Below, piece by piece: positions 48,701 through 59,276 of a stretch of 64,000 nucleotides of DNA; the stretch's first letter is position 1; every line of letters begins with the position of its first letter. The DNA is from Bacteroidota bacterium. Its GTDB lineage: Bacteria > Bacteroidota > Bacteroidia > AKYH767-A > OLB10. The stretch spans positions 231,355-295,354 of the forward strand of contig JADJPB010000009.1 of assembly GCA_016713445.1 (NCBI GenBank). The letters run 5' to 3'. A model generated the notes under the pieces. That model was not told where the DNA came from, did not search any database, and saw nothing but the letters and a program-made list of their open reading frames with translations. The position numbers and the translations under genes are program-made.

Positions 48701-51700
48701 TTGGAATGATAGTAGATTCTAGTTTTGCTGAACAATATTTATTTATCTGTGAAGATTTTGGAGGTAAGCTTTATTTCTTTTCACATGATGTACGAAATAA
48801 TTCATTCGTAGGAGATAAACAATTTGATTGTGTTAAAACAATAAATATTGTATCAGAGTCGAGAGTGGGAGGAAATTTATTTAAAGTGTACCCTATGAAT
48901 ACCGACCTGCTACATTTCAAGCCAATGAATACAGGGTAATTATTCCACCCAATTATTATATTAGTTCCTCTTATGTAACCAATACAATCAATCTCAACGA
49001 TTCAATGACGAGCGAAAATATTTATTTTTCTCTCGCTGATACAACTGGAACAATAAGTATATATGATTCTTTATTCTCGTGTATCCCTTGCCTTACTGAT
49101 ACATCTGTAACCGACACTAACCTACTATACTTTGGAAGCAGTTATACAAACCGTAATATATATTTAGAGCTCAAGCCTTTCAATTGTCTTGATAGTCTTT
49201 TGATAAAAGAGACAGATTCTATTGTTAAAGTTATTATAACGGGCAATCGAGAAACTTGTATTAGCATCAGCAGTTGTGCTAAATCTTTAAGAGATACTGT
49301 GTGGACTCTTCCCTTTTCTCCAGTTGATTTCACCATTAATCCCAATGATTTTATTTTTTTCAGTTCCATTAATAACAGGAATTGAAAACAAAATTTGCTT
49401 TCCTTTTTCACTTTCTAATCCATCAATAACAGGAAGTACATATGCTCCAAATTATTTTCTATTTATGCCTTCCATAAACGATGCGCCTTTCCTTTCAGGT
49501 TGGACACTACTTAATACATCAACTGGTATTCCTGTTCCAATGGTAGATTCAGTATTTCAAATAGACAGCGTACTAGAAGTGAATAAACCCATATCATATT
49601 ACGAACTTTGTGCGAATTTCATCTCTTGTCCCGAAATTGATACGAATATCTTAAACCTTCAATTTGGTTGGCACTGCGATGGGTATCCATCCAAATCAGA
49701 TACCACTATAATTTGTGGTGATACACTTATTCAATTTAGTATACTTAGGGACTCGGCAAGAGTTAATGAGCTGGGAAAAGTATTAACAACTAGAGATTCT
49801 ATTTTCTATTCATTATGTGCACCATTTACCTATACAAAATGTTTTAAGTCGGTGGATCGCGGCGCAGTATCTCCTATCGCTTTTTTAGTAGATTCAGCTG
49901 CTGCTTGGCTTAATATTGTCTCCTTCTATGTAAGTCGTGATTCTTGTCCCAATGATTCTTTACCTGTTTTACTGCAACCTACTTCTCCAGGGTCCTACCA
50001 ATTTAGTATTCCCGATTCTGCACTTGCATTACTTGGTTATCAAGATTCACTTTTACACTTTCAAGACTGCTTATGCGGCACTATAACTTTCCAATCGGAA
50101 TGTGATACTAACGGAGGAGAGCTTCCCAACATTAAGCTAAGTGGAGAAAGTTATTGTGGTGATACTTTAAGTATAGACGTACTTACTTTCTACGATGCAT
50201 ATTGGGATGGTACGAGTGCTTGCCATGATTGTTTTACACTTAAAAAAACAGCAAGCGATTCCATTATTGCTGCCTTAGACACCATTAGTTTTACCATTAA
50301 AATATGCGCAACTAATCAAGATTCAGGATTTGTGTATTTGTATGAATACTTGCCTGCTAATTTTGTGAATTTAGACTCTATTCCCTTTTTGTGATTACAC
50401 CAGCAATGGGATGTACAACGTTGGTGGTAAACGGTTATTTTACACAGTCCGGCGATTGCAATAGCAATGAAAATTTAGTGCAAATAAAATTTGCTGGGTT
50501 CGATAGTCTCAATGTTTATTTTGGACCAGACAGTCTTATGGATAGTGTTTGTGTGCTTGTGACAAATGCTTGTATTGATCCTAATACAATTGTATTAAAA
50601 GATAGTAGTTACTCCAGTAGCCTTTCGGCAATGTATAGCAATACTTCTTTTTATGTAGAAGGTTTGTTTACGGTTAATTCAAATTTAACTTTAAATAATT
50701 GTGATGTATTTATGGCAGCAGGGGCACAAATTATTATTGCAAGTAATATAATGTTTAGCTTGGATAGTGCGACAAGTATAATTGGATGTGACACTATGTG
50801 GCAAGGAATACTCATGGAACAAGGAGCTGAATTGAGGTATTAAATGGAAGTAATATTAATGATGCGAATAGAGCCATTCAAATTGATAATGAATGCGAAT
50901 TGTATCTGTATAATGCACATTTTTACAATAATATTATTGGAGTATATTCAGAACCTAATAATGGGGATACTTATGGGTTTGGAGCGTTTTCAATTACTGG
51001 AACTACTTTCAGTTCGATTGGGAATTTCCTGCCTGATTATAACGGGCAGCCTGCACATGGCGGTAAACCATATGCCGGTATTGATCTTTCGGACGTAGTG
51101 GTTAGTATTGGCAAAATAGGCGGCAACACCAATCATTTTCTCAATATGAATTTTGGAATTAAAGTATTTAGAAGTAATATCGAAGTAGTCAATAACGACT
51201 TCCAAAATATCTTCACTGTTAGTGGATACCCAACCAAAGTAATTGGAACAGCAGTTATGTGTGAAGGAGATACTACACTGGGCTTATCTGGCATACCTGG
51301 TAGTTTAACTGTTTTTCCAGTAAATACTAATTCCAATACCATGTTAAATTGTGAACGAGGCGTCTATGCATCCTATAGCGATTTGGTGGTTTCAAATTGC
51401 ATTATCAATAATGTGAATACAGGCGTGGAGTGTACTCAAAGCAGATTAAAGCGAAATGTACTCATAACAGAAAACACCATCACTGCACGTAAATACGGTA
51501 TTCGCTTATACGATAATGCTGGAGCTGCAAACATGAGCGCGATATTTAATTCCATTACTATTCACGGTAATACAACTAATGGTGCAACAATAGGAACTGC
51601 GATTTCTGTAATGGAAAAGAATAATATTTCGCAAACCAATTACAATATTTCTTTCAATGCTCCCATCACTATTATTGATGCTCATGCAGGGATTGAGCTT

Positions 51701-53253
51701 TCATCGGTATTCAAGCCTCAAGTAAGATGTAATAATGTATTGCAAAAAATAGCTTCTGGGCACGCTATTTCAACCGTTGGTATATCTATATTAAGCTGCG
51801 TTGATGCGCAAGTGAGCCAAAATCTAGTGAAGGGATATACCACAAGCAATACGACGCGTATTGGAGTAAATACCGACCAAAGTATAAATAGCCTGATCAG
51901 TTGCAACTCGGTTGATAGCACCGGATTCGGTTTTCACTTTACCAGCAATAACCTAAATACTAATTTTAGAGGAAACAAAATGCGAAGTCACTTTGAAGGT
52001 TTACATCTTACCAATACTGCTGTAATAGACACACAAACCTTTGCCGGCAACCGGTGGTATGGAAATTACTGGCCTTGGTTTGGGGCAGTGAATTTAAATT
52101 TAGGTTTTTTTAATTTACGTCAATCTCTATTTATAGTCAATCCAACAGATTCAACTTTTTCGCCAGGTACACCTGCTAATAATACTTTTTGGTTTCAATT
52201 TGATACTGCCGCTAATTATGTATGTTCAAACATAAACCCTTGTTCATCAGTACAAATTGTAAATGATGGTGGTGATGTTAATTTAATGGAATTAATTGCT
52301 TTGGATAGCATTTTAACTTCTGGTTATATAGATGAATCGAGAGATATTGCACAATCCATTTTATTTGATTTTTTAATGACAGATTCCGCACTAAGAAACA
52401 GCTCATCCATATTTACAACTTTTATTAATAACAATCCTGTATTACAATCGCTTTATGAAGTGAAGCTCCAATATCATGATTTAAGAAATGCTGAAGATTC
52501 TGCTGCCATTTTATTATTGACATTAGATAACAGTATAAAAGTAATGGTAGATACTTTACGCCATTATAATCAAGCTATCATAGATAATCCATCTCTTGAT
52601 TTAAGTACTGAAATAAATCAAGCCAACGCTTCTTTAAACATTATGAAGGCAGCTTATTCTAGCCTCGTTCAGCAATTTAAAATAAGAGAAAATGCAATAC
52701 TTGTCAATGCTGAATTTTACAATACACAAATAAATGCTACTGGTCTTCCATTGGAAAACGAAGAAACTATAAATAGTATTCAGATTAGTTATGATTTATA
52801 TGGAGAAGATAGTATTGCAAGTCAGTTTCCAGTTTTTTTAAACATCGCTCAACAATGTCCTAGCCAAGGTGGATCAGCAGTATATAGAGCTAGATTTTTT
52901 GTTGCCCTATTTAACGACAGCATAACTTATGATGATTTTTCGGTTTGCTTAGCACAAGGATATTATAGAGAAATGAGTCCATATTTAAATCAACCTGCTT
53001 TTGAAACTAATCTAATTATCAAACCAAATCCGGCAAATGAACAAGTCGAAATAATATTAGAGAATACCTACGCTCAGGATTATATTTTGCGAATCACTGA
53101 TATAGAGGGACGCATTAAATTTCATTTCAATAAAGCAACTAGCGATTATAAAACGAACATTAATACAGAAACATTATCCCCAGGAATTTATTTTGTTTTA
53201 GTAAATAATTTTAGTGGTTTACACTTGAGTAAAAATTAATAATTGTACGATGA
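45763..53253 (+). pseudogene. Giant T9SS surface protein with beta-helix region, about 2,490 aa (nine or so frame lesions)
   Basis: One gene in ten pieces. It begins with a signal peptide (MKKFLLLFSLLASLCTK, cut near SLAQ). The first 1,700 residues are many beta-rich, Asp/Ser/Cys-rich modules without a family I can name. Then come about 400 residues of parallel beta-helix (NTMLNCERGVYASYSDLVVS, NLVKGYTTSNTTRIG) and about 180 of mixed helix, and a T9SS type A domain (IKPNPANEQVE, ending SKKLIIVR). Lesions lie near 46440, 46915, 47995, 48683, 48895, 49358, 50388, 50835 and 53233, mostly in T or A runs; each is bridged by a good reading, for example DFIFFSVPLITGIEN and SIPFFVITPAMG. The stop at 53251-53253 overlaps the next start (ATGA). 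Likely an adhesin or matrix protein. Confidence 0.8.
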
Positions 53254-54740
53254 AAAAAAATAAATTAATTATTTTAATTTTACTTGCTTTTATTGAATGT
53301 AAAGGTCAAGGATATAATTTTCAATGGTTATTAGGATATGGCAATTGGGCTAACAAGGGAAGAATCGTATTCGACATCACAAATTACTCTATTTTAATTG
53401 AACAAAGGAAAATGAAATTCAATGGCACACAAGGTAATATTTGTGATGCAAACGGAAATTTTTTAATGAGTAGCAATGGAGTTTGGGTAGCTAATGCCAA
53501 CAATGATACCATGTTAAATGGCGCAGGGTTGAATCCAGGGAATTATGTAAACACATTTCCCAATGGATTATATATTGATCATAATAATATATTTGTTCCA
53601 TATCCTGGCGATAGTTTAAAATATTTTTTGATTCACCATACTGGCTCACCTAATATATTTGATGTTCCATCTCTTGAATTATTTTATTCTGTTATAGACA
53701 TTACTAGAGATAATGGATTAGGTGCAGTCGATTCAAATTTTAAAAACGTATCTATTTTTCAAGATACTATTAGTTGGGGAATAGCTATGTGCAAGCATGC
53801 AAATGGTAGAGATTGGTGGATAATTACTTTAAGAGATGGTTATCCTGTAGTGCATATTAATTTGTTTTCAAATTCAGGCATTATTCTAAATACTACCCAA
53901 ACCATTGGAACTTTTATAACAAGCCCAGGTAACGTTTGTAGCCCCGCTTTTTCTAAAAATGGGGATAAATTTGCATTCACAATATATGATAATGATACTA
54001 GTAGAAATTCGTCCATAGTATTGTCTAATTTTGATCGATGTAATGGAGTTATGTTTAACACTCAAGTTATCCCTATTACAAGCAATCAGTATTTGTCCGA
54101 TTTAACTTTTTCTCCATCTGGTGATTTTATTTATTCAAATAGTATAAATGAATTGTATCAAATCAATGTAAATACGTTAATAATCGATACAGTTGCGATT
54201 TATGATGGATTCTCTTTTCCAATTCCTTCAGCAGTTACAAACTTTGGAGGTCAATATTTAGCTGCAAACGGCAAAATTTACCTTACAGCTAACGGGAGTG
54301 CTCAACATATTCATGAAATAAATAATCCTGATAGCACAGGTTTAGCATGTGATGTACAACAGCACGCCATAAATTTAGGAGTATGGCATTTTAGGTCGGT
54401 ACCTAATCACCCCAATTACAACTTAGGCCCTGTTGTAGGAAGTGCTTGCGATACTTTAACCATAATTGGAATTGAAGAGCTAAAACACGATTTCAAATTC
54501 AATATTTCGCCCAACCCTACAAGCGATGGATATATAAAACTAGTTTATCTCTTGCCTCAAAATAAGCAAGGAGTGTTTGAAGTATATAACATGACAGGAC
54601 AAAGAGTTTATGAAATGAACTTACCTCCTTGGAGTACGCTTCAGTTTGTTCAGTTGCCTGAGTTAAGTAATGGTGTTTATACTTGTGTTGTAAGAAGCGG
54701 GTATGAAAGAGTAGGGAAAAAGTTGGTAATAATTCGGTAA
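53250..54740 (+). CDS. Secreted T9SS protein with beta-propeller-like repeats, 496 aa
   Basis: A signal peptide (KLIILILLAFIECKGQG) leads into a protein with repeating WD40/PD40-like blades: VCSPAFSKNGDKFAFTIYD, LSDLTFSPSGDFIYSN and GGQYLAANGKIYLTANGS. The C-terminus (FNISPNPTSDGY to GKKLVIIR) is a T9SS type A sorting domain. Its ATG overlaps the stop of the giant gene by four bases, so the two are co-translated and probably work at the cell surface together. No enzyme motif is visible. The frame is intact, unlike its neighbour. Confidence 0.87.
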   Translation: MKKNKLIILILLAFIECKGQGYNFQWLLGYGNWANKGRIVFDITNYSILIEQRKMKFNGTQGNICDANGNFLMSSNGVWVANANNDTMLNGAGLNPGNYVNTFPNGLYIDHNNIFVPYPGDSLKYFLIHHTGSPNIFDVPSLELFYSVIDITRDNGLGAVDSNFKNVSIFQDTISWGIAMCKHANGRDWWIITLRDGYPVVHINLFSNSGIILNTTQTIGTFITSPGNVCSPAFSKNGDKFAFTIYDNDTSRNSSIVLSNFDRCNGVMFNTQVIPITSNQYLSDLTFSPSGDFIYSNSINELYQINVNTLIIDTVAIYDGFSFPIPSAVTNFGGQYLAANGKIYLTANGSAQHIHEINNPDSTGLACDVQQHAINLGVWHFRSVPNHPNYNLGPVVGSACDTLTIIGIEELKHDFKFNISPNPTSDGYIKLVYLLPQNKQGVFEVYNMTGQRVYEMNLPPWSTLQFVQLPELSNGVYTCVVRSGYERVGKKLVIIR

Positions 54741-54973
54741 TTAAAGATGCGTAATTATTGAAATGTTGTTTTAGTTGAATTCGGGTTTAATAACTACAAT
54801 TTATACTAGACTTCTGTCAATAAAGTATTTCCCAATGAACTTATGGCAAATGCATATTTATTGACAAATTATTTAGAAATTAGATTATTAAAAACATATT
54901 TTCTGAACAATGCTGATCTTCCCTGAAACAGTTTCTATCTTTACAACGTAAAATAGATTAAGAACAATACCAT

Positions 54974-55960
54974 TTGAAAGAAATAAATCTTAGTATCGAA
55001 CTTGAAAATATCGTTGACTTTTTTGGAGTAAACGATGCCAATTTAGAAGTGATCCGTCGTAGTTTTCCCGCACTTAAAGTAGTTGGGCGTGGACACGAGA
55101 TTAAAATTATTGGTGAACCGGAAATTGTCGCCGAAGCCGAAGCAATGATTTTAAAACTGATGTCTTACTACCGTGAAAATGGTATGCTGACACCTACAGA
55201 AGTAGATTTTATTTTAGGCAATAAAAAAGCAAATACTTTAGAAAGTAATGGTAAATCATCCGCTAATGGTTCGTCTGATGGTCGTGATGTTTTGGTTTTT
55301 GGTCCAAGTGGATTATTAGTACGTGCTCGTACTCCTAATCAACGAAAGATGGTGGAGTCAAGCGAGAAAAATGATATCGTTTTTGCCATTGGTCCTGCAG
55401 GAACTGGTAAAACTTATACTGCAGTAGCTTTAGCCGTTCGGGCTCTGAAAAATCGTGAAATACGCCGGATTATTTTAACGCGTCCTGCCGTTGAAGCGGG
55501 TGAGCATCTCGGATTCCTTCCTGGCGATCTGAAAGAAAAAATTGACCCGTATTTACGTCCACTTTATGATGCATTGTTTGATATGATTCCTGGAGAAAAA
55601 CTGAAAACATTTTTGGAGAATGGTGTTATTGAAGTTGCTCCTCTGGCCTTCATGCGCGGTCGTACACTCGATCATCCCTATGTGATTTTAGATGAAGCCC
55701 AAAATGCTACCGAGAGCCAACTGAAGATGTTTTTGACTCGAATGGGACCCAATGCGAAGATGATTGTGACGGGTGATATGTCGCAGGTCGATTTGCCACG
55801 CAATCAACCTTCGGGATTGATCCAAGCCACAAAAATTTTGAAGAATATTGATGGTATTGGATTGGTGTATCTTGATGCAAATGACGTGGTACGACATCGT
55901 TTGGTGAAAGATATCATCCATGCTTACGATAAACCCATCCACAGGGAAGAGTCTAAGTAA
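54974..55960 (+). CDS. PhoH family ATPase, 328 aa
   Basis: A cytoplasmic P-loop NTPase thought to act in RNA metabolism. Residues 1-85 form a KH-like N-terminal part (EVIRRSFPALKVVGRGHEIK); the ATPase core follows with Walker A AIGPAGTGKTYTA, the conserved LTRPAVEAGEHLGFLPGD, and Walker B YVILDEAQNATE. The start is TTG at 54974: the first in-frame Met is more than 50 codons in, after the KH-like part, so an unusual start codon is needed. Length is normal. A TATCTTTA box at 54936-54943 may be its -7 element. Confidence 0.93.
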   Translation: MKEINLSIELENIVDFFGVNDANLEVIRRSFPALKVVGRGHEIKIIGEPEIVAEAEAMILKLMSYYRENGMLTPTEVDFILGNKKANTLESNGKSSANGSSDGRDVLVFGPSGLLVRARTPNQRKMVESSEKNDIVFAIGPAGTGKTYTAVALAVRALKNREIRRIILTRPAVEAGEHLGFLPGDLKEKIDPYLRPLYDALFDMIPGEKLKTFLENGVIEVAPLAFMRGRTLDHPYVILDEAQNATESQLKMFLTRMGPNAKMIVTGDMSQVDLPRNQPSGLIQATKILKNIDGIGLVYLDANDVVRHRLVKDIIHAYDKPIHREESK

Positions 55961-56093
55961 AAGTTTTACACTTTAATAAAGGCTTGTAAATTAAACACTT
56001 AAATACGATTTAAGTAATAATTTTGTGTTGAAAGGTGTTTATGCATTATTGATTCATCGAAACTAAAATTACTTTTGTAGAAAGAGCCATCCC

Positions 56094-57069
56094 ATGGAAC
56101 AGACTATGACCGATTCTCAATGCATTACTCATACGCAATTGAAACTTCCTGAAATCACTTCTGTATCAGGGCAAAGTGAGAGACGTATACACTATCGATA
56201 ATAAATTAATGGTGTTAGTGGTTTCTGATCGAGTATCTGCTTTCGATGTGGTGATGCCCCGGCCTATTCCTTTTAAAGGACAAGTGTTGAATCAACTCGC
56301 AGCTTATTTTTTAAATGCAACAAAAGATATTTGCCCAAACTGGATTGTCTCTGTTCCCGATCCAAACGCTTCCATAGGTATTCTTTGCAAGCCCTATAAA
56401 GTAGAGATGGTGATTCGTGGATTTCTTACCGGTCATGCATGGAGAGAGTATAGCCTAGGGAAACGAATGATTTGTGGTGTGCCAATGCCTGATGGAATGC
56501 GCGAGAACGAAGAGTTTCCTGAGCCGATCATCACGCCAACTACCAAAAGTGCAGCTGGACATGATTTAGATATTTCTCGTGAGGAAATTATCGCTCAAGG
56601 AATTGTTCCAGAGGCAGAGTACGTCCTCATGGAAAAATATACGCGCGAGCTTTTTATGCGCGGGGCTGAATTAGCGAATGATAAAGGATTGATATTAGTC
56701 GACACCAAATATGAATTTGGATGTGCTAACGACAAAATATTTTTAATCGATGAAATTCACACGCCCGATTCTTCGCGTTATTTTTATGCGGAAGGATATG
56801 AAGAGCGTCTAGAACGCAACGAACCACAGCGACAGTTAAGCAAAGAGTTTTTACGTCAGTGGTTAATCGCAAACAATTTCCAAGGACTCGAAGGACAAAC
56901 CATTCCTGAGTTCACCGATGAATTTGTAACAGAAGTGAGCAACCGCTACATTGAGCTTTACGAGCAAATCACAGGACTAAAATTCGAGCGTACTGAAAGC
57001 CCAAACATTATCGAACGCATCGAAAATAATCTCACGAAAGCATTAATTCCGCTGATAGCAGGGATATAA
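56094..57069 (+). CDS. purC: Phosphoribosylaminoimidazole-succinocarboxamide synthase PurC (frameshifted near its start)
   Basis: Joins aspartate to CAIR in purine synthesis. The core is clear: MVLVVSDRVSAFDVVMP, VEMVIRGFLTGHAWREYS, EEFPEPIITPTTKSAAGHD, KGLILVDTKYEFG and IDEIHTPDSSRYF. The usual beginning of the protein (THTQLKLPEITSV) lies in another frame at 56094-56165; two bases seem to be missing at about 56165-56170, restoring SVYQGKVRDVYTIDN. The ATG at 56094 or one four codons later is the start. About 325 residues, normal for the family. Confidence 0.92.
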
Positions 57070-57228
57070 TTACGAGTGTATACTTTTAGTGTTCATTGTA
57101 ACTAATAATTTTATCTTGAACACTGATGAATGGGATAAATCGGATTTCCACTGATTTGCCTCAAGCTCGTTACTAAATATCGTCAATAGAAGTTGAATTT
57201 TGAAACCAAGAAATCCAAAATCTAACTT

Positions 57229-57774
57229 CTACACCACTGGCGTAATCCCTCTTGTCTTTCCTTCAACCCCTTCATAGAAATTAGCAATCGCCGGTGCGTC
57301 GGCAATAAAATCTCCCGTAGGGTAGAAGGGAGGATTAAAATACACCAATTTCCTTTTATAATCAATGCTACAGAATACAATAGGTATTCCGGCGCCATGA
57401 GCAATTTGATAAAATCCAGTTTTCCATTTTGAAACCGACTTGCGGGTGCCTTCCGGAGCAATTGCAATTACAAAATGTTCGTTGTTCTTTGCAATCTCAA
57501 TCACTTGCTCTACGAGGTTCGATTTATGTTGTCTGTCGACTGGAAAACCACCTAACTTATAAAAAAGCCACCCAAAAGGAGGCTTAAACAACTCTTTCTT
57601 ACCCAGAAAATTTGATTTAAACCGCTTGATGCTTCTAACAGCCACGCCTATGGGAAAATCCCAGTTGCTGGAGTGTGGTGCCACGGCAATGATGAACTTA
57701 TTGATATTGCGAGGTACATCGCCTTCAATTTTCCATCCTCGTAAATAAAAGATCAAACGATAAATTAACCTCAT
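57229..57774 (-). CDS. PlsC-like acyltransferase (1-acyl-glycerol-3-phosphate acyltransferase family), 181 aa
   Basis: A short lysophospholipid acyltransferase-type protein. Motif I is the HX4D in APHSSNWDFP, motif III is IAPEGTRKS, and between them lies FKPPFGWLFYKLGGFPVDR. It is close to the small, soluble-like members common in Bacteroidota and is probably peripheral to the inner membrane. Substrate uncertain: phosphatidic acid synthesis or modification of another lipid. It stands alone, convergent with purC. Confidence 0.85.
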   Translation of the reverse strand: MRLIYRLIFYLRGWKIEGDVPRNINKFIIAVAPHSSNWDFPIGVAVRSIKRFKSNFLGKKELFKPPFGWLFYKLGGFPVDRQHKSNLVEQVIEIAKNNEHFVIAIAPEGTRKSVSKWKTGFYQIAHGAGIPIVFCSIDYKRKLVYFNPPFYPTGDFIADAPAIANFYEGVEGKTRGITPVV

Positions 57775-57914
57775 AGAAGGGTAAAGTTAATTCTTTTTTA
57801 TAAAGAAGGGAGGATCAGAATTTAAACTTATCTAGTACTAGAAAGTAATTTTCATCTGAAATTGATCTTACAAATTATAGAGACCAAATCTTCGTCCTTT
57901 TAATGATTTCCTTT

Positions 57915-57957
57915 TACCACAGAGGACACAAAGTTTTTTCACAAAGTGCACAGAGAA
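57915..57957. repeat. Extragenic CACAGAG-type repeat
   Basis: The stretch contains ACCACAGAGGACACAAAG, a T run, then CACAAAGTGCACAGAG, a purine-rich near-repeat unlike the surrounding AT-rich sequence. From memory, similar CACAGAG elements are dispersed between genes in some Bacteroidota and other environmental genomes; I cannot confirm copy number here, as only one copy is in the window. Confidence 0.4.
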
Positions 57958-58118
57958 TAATTTTTCCCTAATAGAATAATCTTGCGAAGCGGTGAATTGA
58001 AAGCAAAGGCCTTCTTAACATATGAAAGAAAAATTAACAAAAAAAAGCAACCTAATGGCTTAATAACTAATAACAGAAACCTTCTAGCGAGTAACTTCAA
58101 AAACTTAGCGCAACAAAA

Positions 58119-58152
58119 AACCCTGACGAAAAACTAAGTTTCTGTCAGGGTT
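58119..58152 (-). terminator. Rho-independent terminator of the coiled-coil lipoprotein gene
   Basis: On the minus strand the arms AACCCTGAC and GTCAGGGTT form a nine-base stem (longer with one mismatch), followed directly by TTTTTTG. It lies 42 bases after the stop codon of the leftward gene at 58195. Confidence 0.85.
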
Positions 58153-58194
58153 GATGTTATATGGAGACTGCGAGGACAAGCAGTATGAGATCAA

Positions 58195-59058
58195 TTACTC
58201 CGTAACTACAACCAAGTACTTCGATGCTTGCCAGAATTTCTCTGGATCTGTAATTTCAATAGCAGTTACTTTCTTGTTCTCAGAGCGCAAATTGTAGCTA
58301 TCACTTGGATGTGTGCTTAACAATTTTGCTGTTTTTGTATCAAGTTGAATGGTCTTCGTATTGGTGAAGTCTATTTGAGTAAATGCTTCACGGTTGAAGT
58401 CAGGAACCACTGTTTTAGCTTTTCCTAGACCTAAGAATCCACCTTGCTTTGCCAACACTTTCTTGTCGCGAAGAGTTTTGTAATCACCTACTGTATAATA
58501 AGCAGTATGTAATTTCGAAGTTTTGTCGTTGATTTCAGCCGTCTTTCTTGCATTGTCTGTTACCATCGTATCAATTTCAGTTTGCATGGTCGAAATCTTT
58601 CCATTCAAAGCAAATATGTTTTCGTTTAATGAATTGATACTAGAATCTCGAAGGGCCAATTGACTGTTTAAAGACCCAATCATCTTTTCTAATTCAGCTA
58701 CTTTCACATTTGACTTACGAACGCGTGCTTGCAGTTCTGATAATTTCTTTTTGTTTTGATCAATCATCTGACGAATTCCTTCAATATCGCCCATAATGCG
58801 TGTTTTTGCATCTTGAGAAATTTCAGAGTTGTTCGCACCTTCTCTATTTAACATTTCTTCTTGTGCCGTTAAGCCTTCAATGCTTGTTTGGATTTCAGAA
58901 ATGTCTTGCATGTAACCATTGATGACAGAATCTTTGGCATCGTATTGAGCCATAAGACTATCACGCTCACGCATCATTCGTTCAACTTCAGTTTTGTAGT
59001 CAGGACCACAACTGATCATCAGCATCGCAATGCCGGTAAATAATAAGATATTTTTCAT
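58195..59058 (-). CDS. Coiled-coil lipoprotein, 287 aa
   Basis: MKNILLFTGIAMLMISC ends in a lipobox, so the protein is lipid-anchored. Residues of about 25-170 are long heptad-rich helices (MMRERDSLMAQYDAKDSVIN, KKLSELQARVRKSNVKVAEL), typical of a periplasmic coiled-coil rod; about 170-285 form a beta-type domain (YTVGDYKTLRDKKVLAKQGG, ending YLVVVTE). The ATG at 59058 is used. I know the type as a conserved Bacteroidota protein without a set function; the rod suggests a spacer or scaffold in the envelope. It has its own promoter and terminator. Confidence 0.8.
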   Translation of the reverse strand: MKNILLFTGIAMLMISCGPDYKTEVERMMRERDSLMAQYDAKDSVINGYMQDISEIQTSIEGLTAQEEMLNREGANNSEISQDAKTRIMGDIEGIRQMIDQNKKKLSELQARVRKSNVKVAELEKMIGSLNSQLALRDSSINSLNENIFALNGKISTMQTEIDTMVTDNARKTAEINDKTSKLHTAYYTVGDYKTLRDKKVLAKQGGFLGLGKAKTVVPDFNREAFTQIDFTNTKTIQLDTKTAKLLSTHPSDSYNLRSENKKVTAIEITDPEKFWQASKYLVVVTE

Positions 59059-59090
59059 GTTAGTTATTAGGCTTAGTTTTATTCGCTTGT

Positions 59091-59098
59091 CAAAGATA
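59091..59098 (-). promoter_or_regulatory. -7 promoter box (TATCTTTG) of the coiled-coil lipoprotein gene
   Basis: Exact TAnnTTTG on the minus strand, 32 bases before the ATG at 59058, giving an ordinary leader. No -33 TTG at the usual spacing. Confidence 0.5.
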
Positions 59099-59276
59099 AA
59101 CATAATTTCACCTATAAATATTGTATGTTCACCCAAATTTGTTAACATTGAATGTGCATAACTCTGACTTCAATTCTTTAAATTTTAAGTTTAAATAAAT
59201 ATTACTAGTACCTTAATTTCAACACATTATGTTTAATTATATCGAAAAAAATCAGGTTTTTGAGCAACAAAAAAAA

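Larger units (their letters stand above)
57775..58194. other. 420-bp intergenic region between the PlsC-like gene and the coiled-coil lipoprotein gene
   Basis: No open frame that looks coding. It holds a CACAGAG-type extragenic repeat (57915-57957) and, at its right end, the terminator of the lipoprotein gene. The rest is AT-rich with no clear promoter for the PlsC-like gene. Confidence 0.6.

Noticed and set aside
50844..51098. An 84-codon frame inside the giant surface-protein gene
   Set aside because: It overlaps the true frame, which continues in VLNGSNINDANRAIQ and onward; the composition (many Ile, Met, Cys) is that of a shadow.
45763..53253. Ten separate small secreted genes
   Set aside because: Only the first piece has a signal peptide and only the last a sorting domain, and every junction can be bridged by one or two bases with good sequence.
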